Assembly: GCA_036407035.1 (NCBI GenBank)
Contig: DASXAA010000164.1
Location: forward strand, 1-64,000
DNA length: 64,000 nucleotides
Source of the DNA: JACVRW01 sp036407035
GTDB lineage: Bacteria; Actinomycetota; Thermoleophilia; Solirubrobacterales; Thermoleophilaceae
Reading direction: 5' to 3'
Shown piece after piece: positions 17,801 to 26,247 of the stretch. A program made the position numbers and the translations under genes. Under the pieces are notes generated by a model, which saw only the letters and a program-made list of their open reading frames with translations, was not told where the DNA came from and made no database searches. Within the stretch, counting starts at the first letter, position 1; every line of letters starts with the position of its first letter.

Positions 17801-18150
17801 GGGTTGTGTCCCGCGCCGGGGTCGAACGATCGGGTGGTGGTGAGCACGAGGTCGCCGCTCGGCATCAGGGTCGCGTGCACGGCCCCAAGCGCCGCGTCGG
17901 CTCCGGGCAGGGCGAAGTCGCGCCGCGCGGCACACCCCCGGGCGCCGCGCGGGACGCGGCAGTACACCGACACGTGGCCGCCGCCGGCCGGCCTGTCCCA
18001 CACCACGTGCGCCGTCCCGTTCGCGTCCACGGCGATCTCCGGGCGCGCCGCGGCCCCGTCGCCGGTCAGCTTGAAGGTGGTGGCTGCCGCCGACGGCGGC
18101 GCCGCGAGCAGCAGCGCGGCCACCAGCAGGAGAGCGGCCCGGCGCAGCAC
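14857..18150 (-). CDS. Large secreted protein with sialidase-like N-terminus and fibronectin-like C-terminus
   Basis: The 1097-residue product starts with a clear Sec signal peptide (MLRRAALLLVAALLLAAPP, then SAAA). Residues ~25-380 contain repeated beta-propeller-like stretches such as ARPEIAVDANGTAHVVWDR and ASRSGGGAVVFARKG. The middle is beta-rich with repeated FxFPPPG-like elements. Residues about 1000-1085 look like a fibronectin type III domain (RAIVRWSRVRGAGGYEVRIN). I do not recognise a catalytic motif. It is probably exported or cell-surface, and may bind or process extracellular polymers. Arg/Gly content rises toward the C-terminus. The 4-bp gap to the methyltransferase gene suggests co-transcription. 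Confidence 0.7.
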   Translation of the reverse strand: MLRRAALLLVAALLLAAPPSAAATTFKLTGDGAAARPEIAVDANGTAHVVWDRPAGGGHVSVYCRVPRGARGCAARRDFALPGADAALGAVHATLMPSGDLVLTTTRSFDPGAGHNPRTRVYAVVSVDGGVSFLEPRVIGEYNFEPELVSVEPGPGDFSLSLGFSTGAYSAAPLDALTTAAAALAPPLERVSVGLTAPTWPLVVHGRGGIFFRTWLGAGPYNDAANWSGEAEVGRGGFPLLAGGPRGLYLIGEDRGASGRERSRLLVRPFVRSGNRFGPARLVSRSGGKTAAYIQNGDFHQDAGGTLHAVFNETVAPGRRQLSHRTSTDGLSWGPIDVVAKGLSRSVYARVAASRSGGGAVVFARKGINLAPFGRSGSGGDDCPQSVTVGVVVVRALEGCLRRDGPRYVTGGPATVNGVNVEPRQASAGYRLTLDREKRTLDTRGEASVRVGGVTLDRGPVSWKLPAGEGRLQRLGVADGSVFRDLGRFAERLFSFPVDGDAELRVAKEATALIDTEFRLPALLGGVTGDVTLRTADGRGLVLDGFRIKVPEARIGKLRIAEVEVVYESDPDVFKGSAKVQLPPAYGPPLTVGFGFREGRLNLLHIDTPFDPTLPIVGAPPEPLVGLDKLAFDYLDEAGSRTFKGTVELQGGPTVRGLFRVSELDGNVTLTFPPEPKPASIDATGTLKVVGLPFATGHVRYSTDNLFSFDGTFQFPPPGRWEGFGNVSAKVDGFLSLRRPYPFSASGDATATIFGISGSGKAVVSTKGLTGCVEVPDIPGVPDIGPDYLGVSYRWGDAFPTLTCNLGEFKLEPPSGARSAQSGRSVSIPGGLQLAALALTGQGGAPRVTVTAPDGSLVTSRPAAVVAGRFVAQELAEPATTYVLIGKPPGGPYRIEPAPGSPPLAGVSIARGLPDPRVTARVTGKGGRRALRYRIRRIEGQRVTFAEQAAGGLYRELGSTGRARGRMAFHPAGYGARKRRIVALVEQDGYPRAKLALARFTAPKARRLARPRRVTVQRKRGRAIVRWSRVRGAGGYEVRINLPRDGRRLLRSTKAGRRRLVVGGLEPGDTGRVTVRAIDEAANLGTARRASLRPRRR

Positions 18151-18154
18151 GGCC

Positions 18155-18994
18155 TCAACCCGCGATGGCGCAGAGGGCGACGCCGGGGACCTCGTAGCCG
18201 CTCTCGGTCGCGAACCGGCCGAGTGAGTCCTCGGCCTCCGCCTTGACGGCCGCGCGGTCCGACTCGCCCAGCTCCCTCACCGCGAGCCCGATCGGGCCGG
18301 CGGTGTCGGCGATCAGGTCCAGGTACCCGTCCGCGTCCGGCAGCACGAAGCGAACCGGCACCTCCTCGGTGCGCAGGTCGGCGAAGCCGGCGCCCCGCAG
18401 CAGCTCCTCCGTGCGCCGCGCATCCGCGAGGCTGAACGGCCCGGGGGCCGGAGGGGGCGGCGGCGGCTCGACGTGGCCGCGCTGTATCAGGCTGATCGCG
18501 ATGGTCCCGAAGAACGGGTTGCGCTCGAGGCTGCCCCAGACCGCGAGGGCGAGCCGGCCGCGCGATCGCAGGACCCGGCGCGTCTCGGCAAGGGCCGTTG
18601 CCGGATCGACCATCAGCATGTATCCGAAGCGGCACAGCACGCCGTCCACCGAGTCGTCGTCGAGCTCGATCCTCTGGGCGTCGATGACCCTGTAGTCGAC
18701 GTTGGTCACGCCGAGCGCAGCGCCGCGCCGGCGCGCCGCCTCCAGCATCGCCTGCGAGAAGTCGGACGTGATCAGCCTGCCGGTCTCGCCCACGACCGCC
18801 GCGGCCTCGAACCCCGTGTCCCCCACGCCGGCGGCGAGCTCGAGCACGGTGTCGCCCGCGTGCGGGCGAAGCTCGCGCAGCATCCACTCCCGAACCGGCG
18901 CGCAGGTCTGCTCCACCTCCGGCCGGCGGCGCTCCCATGTGGGGGCGATCGCCTCGGCGATCCGGTGGACCTCCTCGCGGATGTCGGTGGCCAT
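18155..18994 (-). CDS. SAM-dependent class I methyltransferase
   Basis: The 279-residue protein has the Rossmann methyltransferase motifs: VLELAAGVGDTGFEAA (motif I), ITSDFSQAML (acidic residue of motif II) and VDGVLCRFGYMLMVDP (motif IV), similar to UbiE/MenG-type enzymes. The substrate is unknown. The start at 18994 has AAGGAGG six to seven bases upstream and is much better than any start further 5'. It lies 40 bp after the HD/LuxR gene on the same strand. Confidence 0.8.
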   Translation of the reverse strand: MATDIREEVHRIAEAIAPTWERRRPEVEQTCAPVREWMLRELRPHAGDTVLELAAGVGDTGFEAAAVVGETGRLITSDFSQAMLEAARRRGAALGVTNVDYRVIDAQRIELDDDSVDGVLCRFGYMLMVDPATALAETRRVLRSRGRLALAVWGSLERNPFFGTIAISLIQRGHVEPPPPPPAPGPFSLADARRTEELLRGAGFADLRTEEVPVRFVLPDADGYLDLIADTAGPIGLAVRELGESDRAAVKAEAEDSLGRFATESGYEVPGVALCAIAG

Positions 18995-19034
18995 GGGTCC
19001 TCCTTGGGCGGGGCTCGTCGATCCTCGGACGACG

Positions 19035-20627
19035 CTACGCCCGGTCACCGCGCCGCGCCATCGGGAGTTCTCCCCATGTGACCAGCCCGTGCTCCATCGC
19101 GAACACGGTGGCCGCGGCGCGGCTCGAGACGCCCAGCTTGCGGTACGCGTTCTGGATATGGCGGTCGGCGGTCTTGACCGAGATCCCGAGCGCCCGCGCG
19201 ACCTCCTTGGTCTGGAGCCCCCGCGCGAGCATGACGACCACCTCGGCCTCGCGCTCGGTCAGCCCCGCCGGCCGCTCGAGGCGTGGCGGTGCGTGCCCCG
19301 CCGCCCCCACCACGGCCGCGACCGCGTCGGGGTCGAGGCGCCCCGAGTCGGCCTCGCCGGCGAGCGTCCGCGCGGCCTCCTCGGACGGCAGCGGGCGGCG
19401 GTGGGGACGCGGCTCTGTCATCGCGTGGAAGGCGTCGGCGGCTGCGAGCAGCCGGGCCGGGAATCCGAGCTCGTGACCGGCAGCGCCGCGGTGGTAGCCG
19501 GAGCCGTCGAGGCGCTCGTGGTGCGCGCCCGCCACCGGCGCGAGCGCAGAGAGGAAGGTCGAGCGCGACAGGACGCGCTCGGTCTGGTACGGGTGCAGGC
19601 GCACCTGCTCCCATTCGTCGGCGGTCAGAGGCCCGGGCTTCTGCCAGACCGCCGGGTGGACCGCCACGCGGCCGAGGTCGTGCACAAGCCCCGCCCGCCG
19701 GATCCCCGTCACGCCGTCCGCGTCGATGCGGCAGCGCTCGGCGGCCGCGCCGGCCAGCCCGGCCACACCCGCGGAGTGGCCGCTCAGGTACGGCGAGGCC
19801 AGGTCGGCGAAGGTGCCCATCGCTGCGAGTCCGCGGGTGATCCCGTCGCCCTCGAGCATGAGCGCCGGCGCCGGCTCCAGCGCGAGCACCTCCTCCCACG
19901 CCGACGCGCCCTCGGCCGGCGCGAGCATCTCCGCTCCACCGTCGGCGACGCAGGCGGCCACCTCCGGGTCGAAGGCACGCCCGGCGCGCTCGCCTATCAG
20001 GCGGGCCGCGTGCTCAGCACCGCCGAGCGAGCGCTGGAGGGCGGCGTCCATCGCGACGTGGACGATCCGCATCGGCACGGGGATCTGCTCGCCCTTCGCC
20101 CGGCGAAGCGGGCCGCGGCCGTCCCAGCGCTCGGTCACGAAGGCGAGAAGGCCCGGCACGGAGGCCGGGGCGCCGACGCGGTCGGCCAGCATCCCGGCCA
20201 CCTCGCAGATCGCCGAGATCGCTGCGGTCTGCTCCCTCACCGCGCGCGGGAGCCGCCTGGCCGTCTGAGCGGCGCGCACGAGCCTCGGGCTGCCGGGGTC
20301 CGGCAGCGCCCGCAGCAGCCCTCCGACGACCTCGCGCGTGGACCCGTACTTGACCGGGTTGAAGCTGGCGGTCATCGAGCCGCCGAAGACCTCGGCGGCC
20401 GTGTGGGCCTCCGTCGTGCAGCCCGCGTGCGCGAGCAGGCAGGCGTAATAGGTCGCGCAGGCGTCGTCCCGATCGAGCCCCAGCCGCCCTGCGATCCGCA
20501 TCGCGATCAGCGTGGTGTGCAACCCGTGCTCGAACGGGAAGGCCATGCCGAGATCGGTGGCGAGGCACAGCGTCGCGATCAGCTCGGTCGTGCGGACCCG
20601 CTCGCTGCCGGGCGACTCAACGGCCAC
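19035..20627 (-). CDS. HD-domain phosphohydrolase fused to a LuxR-type HTH
   Basis: The 530-residue protein has an HD-GYP-like region: HSAGVAG near 284, the HD pair at 316-317 (GLVHDLGRVAV) and HHERLDGSGYH at 369-379, where GYP is changed to GYH. A LuxR/FixJ HTH follows at about 456-512 (LTEREAEVVVMLARG, then VKTADRHIQNAYRKLGV). HD-GYP proteins hydrolyse cyclic di-GMP; the fusion would link second-messenger turnover to transcription. The first ~250 residues contain another partial HD-like segment (FEHGLHTTLIAMRIAGRLG). This architecture is frequent in Thermoleophilia as far as I recall. The target genes are unknown. Confidence 0.75.
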   Translation of the reverse strand: MAVESPGSERVRTTELIATLCLATDLGMAFPFEHGLHTTLIAMRIAGRLGLDRDDACATYYACLLAHAGCTTEAHTAAEVFGGSMTASFNPVKYGSTREVVGGLLRALPDPGSPRLVRAAQTARRLPRAVREQTAAISAICEVAGMLADRVGAPASVPGLLAFVTERWDGRGPLRRAKGEQIPVPMRIVHVAMDAALQRSLGGAEHAARLIGERAGRAFDPEVAACVADGGAEMLAPAEGASAWEEVLALEPAPALMLEGDGITRGLAAMGTFADLASPYLSGHSAGVAGLAGAAAERCRIDADGVTGIRRAGLVHDLGRVAVHPAVWQKPGPLTADEWEQVRLHPYQTERVLSRSTFLSALAPVAGAHHERLDGSGYHRGAAGHELGFPARLLAAADAFHAMTEPRPHRRPLPSEEAARTLAGEADSGRLDPDAVAAVVGAAGHAPPRLERPAGLTEREAEVVVMLARGLQTKEVARALGISVKTADRHIQNAYRKLGVSSRAAATVFAMEHGLVTWGELPMARRGDRA

Positions 20628-20703
20628 CCCGCGACACTACCCCCGCCGACCGGCCCCCGCGAGCGGGCCGGGATTCATGGTAAGGAGGCCCGGCTCGGCC
20701 CCG

Positions 20704-21945
20704 CTATGACTCGAGCGGCGGCCCCACGGTCGATGTCGTACTTGCGGGCCGCGGCCGCGAGCGCGTCGGCACCGACGCCACGAAGGCTTCGATGCCGTCG
20801 ATGACCGCCTCGAAGCGGATGGAGGAGAGAAGGTCGAACGAGTGCTCGGCGCCGGGCAGCTCGACGTAGACGACGGGGTCGCCGGAGGCGCTGCGGGCCT
20901 GCTCCGCGAGCGCGCGTGCCCGTGTTGCGGAGGTGAGCGTGTCCTTGTCGCCGTGGACGACAAGCAGCGGCGCCGAGCCGCGCTCGACGTAGTCGAACGG
21001 CGAGGCGGGCAGCGATCGGCGGCTGGTGATCCCGCCGTAGTACCCGTACAGGCCGACGACCGCCGCTACGGACGTGTCGGCCTGCTCGAATCCCGGCTGG
21101 AAAGCCGGGTCGTTCGTGGTGAACCCGGCCAGCGTCGCCAGGCGGGCGCCAGAGGAGCTACCCGCGAGCACGATCCGGTCGGGGTCGCCGCCGTGCTCGC
21201 CCGCCCCTTCGCGAGCCCAGGCGATGACCTTCTTCACGTCGATCAGCGCGTCGGGGAAGGTGGCCGCGGGCGGTAGGCGGTAGGTCGCGCTGATGCAGAC
21301 CCAGCCCTGGCGGGCGAGCCGGAACAGCAGACGCCGCGCGTAGAAGCTCTTGCGCCCGGGCGCGAGCGAGAACCCGCCACCGTGCAGATGGATCAGCACG
21401 GGCCCGTCGCCGCCACCGCGCCGGCGCCTGTAGAGATCGAGGCGGTTGCGTCGGCCGGCATCGCCGTAGCTGAGATTGGAGATGCGCGTCACACCGGGAT
21501 GGAACAGGGGCAGCGGCGCGAAGAGGATTCGTGCCCAGGGCGGGTCTTTTTCGATCGAGGGGGCGGCCGGCTCGTGGCGCCACCGCGGGCCGAGCGCACG
21601 GTCGAGCGCCTGCTCGATCGCGGGGGCTGCGCGCAGGCTCCGGCGCACGAGAACAGGCGTGCCCGCGAACGACGCGGCGGCGAGACCGAGCGCCACCCAC
21701 ACCGGCGCTCCGTGAAGATCGCCTCCGGAGAACGCGAGCAACGTCGAGGCGCCCAGCCAGTAGAGGGCAAGGAACGGCGACTCGTTCGGCAGTGCGCTGA
21801 CGAACCAGCTGGCCGGGCCCAGCAACCCCGAGCGGGACGGCGGCCACAAGGACGCCGCCATGGCGAGCGCCACCAGCCCCGCCGTGATCAGGAACCCGAC
21901 CGGCACGACGCCCGCCGACCGCGCTCCGAGGCCCTGCTCCACCAC
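20704..21945 (-). CDS. Membrane-anchored alpha/beta hydrolase (esterase/lipase, HGGG family)
   Basis: The 413-residue protein has two or three hydrophobic N-terminal segments (about residues 13-32, 57-72 and 82-97) and a C-terminal hydrolase domain. The oxyanion motif HGGG is at 188-191, the nucleophile Ser264 in GSSSGA, the acid about Asp335 (GDKD) and the histidine about His368 (GAEHSFD). It resembles hormone-sensitive-lipase-type carboxylesterases. The catalytic domain probably sits on the cytoplasmic side or is exposed outside; the sequence does not settle this. The GTG start overlaps the small ORF at 21888-22070 by 58 nt, so a later start is possible. Confidence 0.75.
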   Translation of the reverse strand: MVEQGLGARSAGVVPVGFLITAGLVALAMAASLWPPSRSGLLGPASWFVSALPNESPFLALYWLGASTLLAFSGGDLHGAPVWVALGLAAASFAGTPVLVRRSLRAAPAIEQALDRALGPRWRHEPAAPSIEKDPPWARILFAPLPLFHPGVTRISNLSYGDAGRRNRLDLYRRRRGGGDGPVLIHLHGGGFSLAPGRKSFYARRLLFRLARQGWVCISATYRLPPAATFPDALIDVKKVIAWAREGAGEHGGDPDRIVLAGSSSGARLATLAGFTTNDPAFQPGFEQADTSVAAVVGLYGYYGGITSRRSLPASPFDYVERGSAPLLVVHGDKDTLTSATRARALAEQARSASGDPVVYVELPGAEHSFDLLSSIRFEAVIDGIEAFVASVPTRSRPRPASTTSTVGPPLES

Positions 21946-22070
21946 GCCAACGGGACGGCGACGGCGATCAAGACCACACCCTCGGCGGGCGCGCCGCGCA
22001 GCCGCAACAGCGCGCCGACGAGGAACATCAAGAGGAGCGTCAACACGGACAATCGCATCCGCTCCACCAT
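21888..22070 (-). CDS. Possible small two-helix membrane protein
   Basis: A 60-residue frame beginning MVERMRLSVLTLLLMFLVGA has two hydrophobic stretches (about 8-22 and 31-45) separated by LRLRGAPAEG, and an Arg-rich tail. It overlaps the start of the esterase gene by 58 nt in another frame. Codon bias and hydrophobic pattern look gene-like, but there is no family match I can name. It may be a real small membrane protein coupled to the esterase, or chance. Confidence 0.35.
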   Translation of the reverse strand: MVERMRLSVLTLLLMFLVGALLRLRGAPAEGVVLIAVAVPLAWWSRASERGRRASCRSGS

Positions 22071-22128
22071 AGGATGCTCCGCCGCGGGCGTCGCCGCGGT
22101 GGTACGCGAACGAACCAGGTGCGGCGGT

Positions 22129-23496
22129 TCAGCCGATGCGGATGAGCTTCTTGTTGACGAACTCGTCCGCGCCGAGCCGACCGAGCTCCCGGCCGAAGCC
22201 CGAGCGCTTGGTGCCGCCGAACGGCAGCTCGGCTCCATCGGCGCCGACGACGTTCACGTAGACCATGCCGGCGTCGATCTGGTCGGCCACGCGCTCGGCC
22301 TGTTCCGGGTCGGTCGTCATCAGGTAGGAGCCCAGGCCGAAGGGCGTGTCGTTTGCGAGCTCGACCGCCTCCTCCTCGGAGGACACCCGGTAGACCTGCG
22401 CGACGGGGCCGAACAGCTCCTCGCGGTAGGCGTCGTTGTCGGGGGCGATGTCCGTCAGGACGGTCGGCTCGAAGAAGTTGCCCTTGCGCCCTCCGCCGGC
22501 GACCACCTTCGCGCCCTGGTCGATCGCACGTTTGACCTGGTCCTCGAGCCGGTCGGCCGCGGTACTCGACGACAGCGGGCCGATCTCGCTGTCCGACGAG
22601 GTCGGGTCGCCCGGCTCGACGGCCGTCAGCGCGGCCGTGAACTTCTCGAGGAACGGCTCGTAGAGGTCGTCGACCACGATGAACCGCTTGGCGGCGTTGC
22701 ACGACTGCCCCGTGTTGTCGAGCCTCGCGCCGACGGCGTCCTCAACGGTCTTGTCGAGGTCGTCGGTCCCGAGCACGATGAACGGATCGGACCCGCCCAT
22801 CTCGAGCACGACCTTCTTCAGGTTGCGCCCCGCGATCTCGGCCACGGCGGCGCCGGCGCGCTCCGATCCGGTCACAGAGACGCCGCGCACGCGCGGATCG
22901 GCGATCACCCACTCGATCTGCTCGTTGGTCGCGTAGACGTTCTCGTACGCGCCGTCCGGGACGCCGGCCTCGTCGAACATCTTCTGCATCGCCTCCGCCG
23001 ACTCCGGGCACTGCGGCGCGTGCTTGAGGAGGATCGTGTTCCCGATCACCAGGTTCGGTCCGGCGAAGCGGGCCACCTGGTAGTAGGGGAAGTTCCACGG
23101 CATGATGCCGAGCAGCACGCCGAGCGAGCTGCGGCGGATCAGCGCCGACCCCTCGCCGGCGAGCAGCTTGATCGGCTCATCCGCCATCAGCTCCTCGGCG
23201 TTGTCGGCGTAGAACCCGTAGATGTCGCCGCAGAAGTCGACCTCGCCGAGCGCCTGCTCGATCGGCTTGCCCATCTCACGGACGATGATCTCCGCGAGCT
23301 CCTGGCGCCGCTCAAGGTGCAGCTCGCCGACGCGGCGCACGAGGGCGGCACGCTCGGCGACGCTGGACGAGGCCGACCAGGTCCGGTGCGCCGCATCGGC
23401 GCGCCCGACCGCCGCCTTGAGCTCCTCGTCGGTGATGGTCGGATAGGTCTTGATGGTCTCGCCGGTGGCCGGGTCGACGACTGCATAGTCGGTCAT
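22129..23496 (-). CDS. Succinate-semialdehyde dehydrogenase-like aldehyde dehydrogenase
   Basis: The 455-residue enzyme matches the NAD(P)-dependent succinate-semialdehyde dehydrogenase branch: GIMPWNFPYYQVARFAGPNL, the general base near Glu232 (LEMGGSDPFIV) and catalytic Cys266 in NTGQSCNAAKR. The start at 23496 has AGAGGAGA upstream. It lies 46 bp downstream of the OYE-type gene on the same strand and is probably the last gene of the 13-gene operon. It would oxidise an aldehyde, possibly the product of the aminotransferases or of the kinase/aminotransferase pair. Confidence 0.85.
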   Translation of the reverse strand: MTDYAVVDPATGETIKTYPTITDEELKAAVGRADAAHRTWSASSSVAERAALVRRVGELHLERRQELAEIIVREMGKPIEQALGEVDFCGDIYGFYADNAEELMADEPIKLLAGEGSALIRRSSLGVLLGIMPWNFPYYQVARFAGPNLVIGNTILLKHAPQCPESAEAMQKMFDEAGVPDGAYENVYATNEQIEWVIADPRVRGVSVTGSERAGAAVAEIAGRNLKKVVLEMGGSDPFIVLGTDDLDKTVEDAVGARLDNTGQSCNAAKRFIVVDDLYEPFLEKFTAALTAVEPGDPTSSDSEIGPLSSSTAADRLEDQVKRAIDQGAKVVAGGGRKGNFFEPTVLTDIAPDNDAYREELFGPVAQVYRVSSEEEAVELANDTPFGLGSYLMTTDPEQAERVADQIDAGMVYVNVVGADGAELPFGGTKRSGFGRELGRLGADEFVNKKLIRIG

Positions 23497-23542
23497 GGCT
23501 CTCCTCTCCTCACTCTCACGCGCCCGTGTTGTCGTCAGGGTT

Positions 23543-25462
23543 TCAAATCGCCGCCATCTCTGCGGGCGCCGCAAGCGCTGCAGCCGCCCGGGTGCCCTCG
23601 AGGATTGCCTCCTCGATTCCGCGCGGGGTGCGGCAATCGCCGGCCTCCTCGACATTGAGCCCACGATCGCTCAGGGCCGACACGAGCGAGTCTTCCGGCA
23701 CACGCCCCATGGAGAGCACGACGGCATCGGCGGCCAGGGTGGTCGAAAGCTCGGGAGCGAGCACGTTCCTGAGCGTGACCTCCCCTCCTCTCGCCGAGGC
23801 GACGTCGAGGTAGTGCCGAATGTCGATGCCGAGCCGGCACAGCCGGCCGATGTAGACATTGCGTGTGTACTGATGAAGCGTCTCGGCGGGTGTGATCGAT
23901 CCCACCGCGAGCACCACGTCGCGGCCCGCGGCCTTCAGCACCTCGGCACAGTCGAGCGCGGTGGCATCACCGCCCCAGTCGGCCACGACGATCCTGCCCT
24001 GCGGATGGTTCCCACCTAGCACGTCCCAGGCTTGAATCACCTTTACGTCGTCGAGCGGCAACCCGGGGTCGTACGGCAGCGCGCCGGTCGCGACGATCAC
24101 GAGGTCGGGCGAGAGGGCTTCCAAGGCGGCCACGTCGGCGTATTGGCCCAACCGGATGTCGACGTTCGGCCGATCGAGCAGGTGGCTGTAATTCCGTCGC
24201 AGCGACCGTGCGAGCTCCTCGTGCATCGGTGCCCTCGCTGCAATCGCAACCTGACCGCCGATCTCGTCGCGCTGTTCGAGCAGCACGATCGAATGGCCTG
24301 CTGCCGCGGCCTCGGCGGCCGCCGCGAGACCCGCGGGTCCCCCTCCGACGACGACGACGCGTCGCGTCTGCTCCGCTGGCCGCGCGCGCGGAAACGAGCG
24401 CTCGCGACCGGTCCGCGGATTCTGCGCACAGGCGATCGGGGTCTCCGCGTGATAGTGCGCGATGCAGGTGTTGCAGCCGATGCACCGCAGGATGTCGTCG
24501 TACGCTCCCCCCTCTGCCTTGCGCGGCATGTCGGGGTCGGTGATGAGGGCTCGGTTCATTCCGCAAGCGTCCAGCGCACCGGAGGAAATGAGCCGGTCCG
24601 CCTCGCGCGGGTCGACGATCCGTGTGGTCCCGATCAGAGGTGGACCGACGCGGAGTCCCGCCACCCACCTTGCGATCTCGTTCTCGGGGGTCGGTGGCGG
24701 CGGCACGATGCCGACGCATCCGCCGAAGGTCGAGGAGTCGCCAATGGCCACGTGCACGTAGTCGACCAATCCGTCGAGCGACGGCATGACGGCGCGGGCA
24801 GCATCGGAGTCGGCGCTGAGCCGCAGGCCCAGAGTGAGACTGGGCGCCGCCTCTCTAATCGCCTCGACGACGGCCACGAGCATTGCGATGCCCTGTCCCC
24901 ACTGGTCATCGCGCAGATTGGTCGGGCCGAAGAACTGCTCGAGCAGGTAGTTGTGGGCCGCGGTCACCTCTACGCCATCGAGTCCGCCATCGGCCGCTCT
25001 GGCGGCGCCCGCCGCGTAGCCCTCTATCAGCTCTTCGATCTCGTGGTCGCGCAGGGCTCGGGGCTCGACGTGGTAGCGGCGCGACGGTATGGCCGACGGC
25101 GCGATGACGACCGGCTTGGGCGAGGATGCGATCACCTCGCGCCCGCCGTGGAACAGTTGCACGAACAGCTTCGTGCCGTGGGCGTGCACCCTCTCCGCCA
25201 CTCGCCGGTAGCTCGCCGAGACCTCGTCGAGATATGCGCCGACGGTGTGCGCCGTCAGCAGCCCGGACGGCACAATTGCTGCTGCCTCCAGGATGATCAT
25301 TCCGACGCCGCCGCGCGCGCGCGCCTCGTGGTAGGCGACAAAGTCGTCCGTCGGCAGGTGGTCGTGCACCAGTGTCGTCTGGTGCGCCGTCGACACCACC
25401 CGGTTCTGGATCTCGACCTTGCCGAGCGAGAGCGGGCTGAACAGCGACTGCAACTCGGTCAC
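23543..25462 (-). CDS. OYE-type NADH:flavin oxidoreductase (2,4-dienoyl-CoA reductase-like)
   Basis: The 639-residue protein has an FMN TIM barrel (1 to ~335; VQLFHGGREV, GVEVTAAHNYLLEQFFGP), a four-cysteine iron-sulfur cluster (CIGCNTC then C eleven residues later, about 340-360), and a C-terminal FAD/NAD domain beginning VVVVGGGPAGLAAAAEAAAAG. This is the layout of FadH, trimethylamine dehydrogenase and related amine or enoate enzymes. In this operon an oxidative N-dealkylation or double-bond reduction is equally possible. The GTG at 25462 is chosen because it overlaps the lactonase stop (GTGA) and has GGAG eight bases upstream; a GTG at 25471 is less well placed. Confidence 0.8.
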   Translation of the reverse strand: MTELQSLFSPLSLGKVEIQNRVVSTAHQTTLVHDHLPTDDFVAYHEARARGGVGMIILEAAAIVPSGLLTAHTVGAYLDEVSASYRRVAERVHAHGTKLFVQLFHGGREVIASSPKPVVIAPSAIPSRRYHVEPRALRDHEIEELIEGYAAGAARAADGGLDGVEVTAAHNYLLEQFFGPTNLRDDQWGQGIAMLVAVVEAIREAAPSLTLGLRLSADSDAARAVMPSLDGLVDYVHVAIGDSSTFGGCVGIVPPPPTPENEIARWVAGLRVGPPLIGTTRIVDPREADRLISSGALDACGMNRALITDPDMPRKAEGGAYDDILRCIGCNTCIAHYHAETPIACAQNPRTGRERSFPRARPAEQTRRVVVVGGGPAGLAAAAEAAAAGHSIVLLEQRDEIGGQVAIAARAPMHEELARSLRRNYSHLLDRPNVDIRLGQYADVAALEALSPDLVIVATGALPYDPGLPLDDVKVIQAWDVLGGNHPQGRIVVADWGGDATALDCAEVLKAAGRDVVLAVGSITPAETLHQYTRNVYIGRLCRLGIDIRHYLDVASARGGEVTLRNVLAPELSTTLAADAVVLSMGRVPEDSLVSALSDRGLNVEEAGDCRTPRGIEEAILEGTRAAAALAAPAEMAAI

Positions 25463-26247
25463 TCGTACCACTCCTCAGGCGCGAGCTTCATCGTCTCGCG
25501 GAAGTCGGTGTCATGCGTGCAGATCAAGCGGGCGCCAAGCCGGCGCTCGATGTCCTCGAGCACCTCCCAGCTCGCGACCATCGCATCGGGGCTCCAGACG
25601 ATCGCCGGCAGCAGGCGCTCGCGCATCTTTTCCATCAGGTAGGTCGCATCGCTGAGCAGGACGATCGGCTGCTCACTGAGGCGGACCAGCATCGACTGGT
25701 GCCCGGGGGTGTGTCCCGGGGTGGGGATCAGAACCACTCGGCCGTCGCCGAAGAGGTCGTACTCGCCGTCGAGCTCCTTCCACCGAAGCTCGTGGTCGAA
25801 GTCGGCGCGTAGATACAGCCCGCGCTGATACACCGCGGGCCAATAGGCGAACGACAACTCGGTCCGCTGCACGTAGATCGTGGCGTGCGGGAAGAACTCG
25901 AGGCCGCCGGCGTGGTCGAAGTGGAGATGCGACTGCACCACGTGGTCAATCTCGCCCGGCTCCATTCCGAGTTTCTGCAGCTGCGACACCACGTCGTCGT
26001 CTGGTTCCATCTCGACGACGATCGCCTCGGCCGCGTCGCCCAGCCGCCCGTGTGGGTCGTCGCGGATCCCGGGGTGGACGCCGGTATCGAAAAGGACGTT
26101 CCCCTCGGGGTGCTGCACCAGGTAGAAGAAGTACGGCGCGTAGATCTTCGTCCCCACATCGGGATCGAAGGGATCGAAGATCGCGCGATCCGAGCGGTCG
26201 CCTCCGCAATGGAAGGCGTACAGGCGCATGTGGCCTGGCGCGCTCAT
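25459..26247 (-). CDS. Metallo-beta-lactamase-fold lactonase (N-acyl homoserine lactonase family)
   Basis: The 262-residue protein has the HxHxDH metal site (His107, His109, Asp111, His112 in SHLHFDHAGG), a later metal histidine in TPGHTPGHQSM and the DATYLM bridging Asp region. The N-terminal MRLYAFHCGG is typical of AiiA/AttM-type lactonases. Here a catabolic lactone is a more likely substrate than a quorum signal, because the gene is embedded in a transport/catabolism operon with ATGA/GTGA overlaps at both ends. A paralogue lies at 35923-36696. Confidence 0.8.
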   Translation of the reverse strand: MSAPGHMRLYAFHCGGDRSDRAIFDPFDPDVGTKIYAPYFFYLVQHPEGNVLFDTGVHPGIRDDPHGRLGDAAEAIVVEMEPDDDVVSQLQKLGMEPGEIDHVVQSHLHFDHAGGLEFFPHATIYVQRTELSFAYWPAVYQRGLYLRADFDHELRWKELDGEYDLFGDGRVVLIPTPGHTPGHQSMLVRLSEQPIVLLSDATYLMEKMRERLLPAIVWSPDAMVASWEVLEDIERRLGARLICTHDTDFRETMKLAPEEWYE

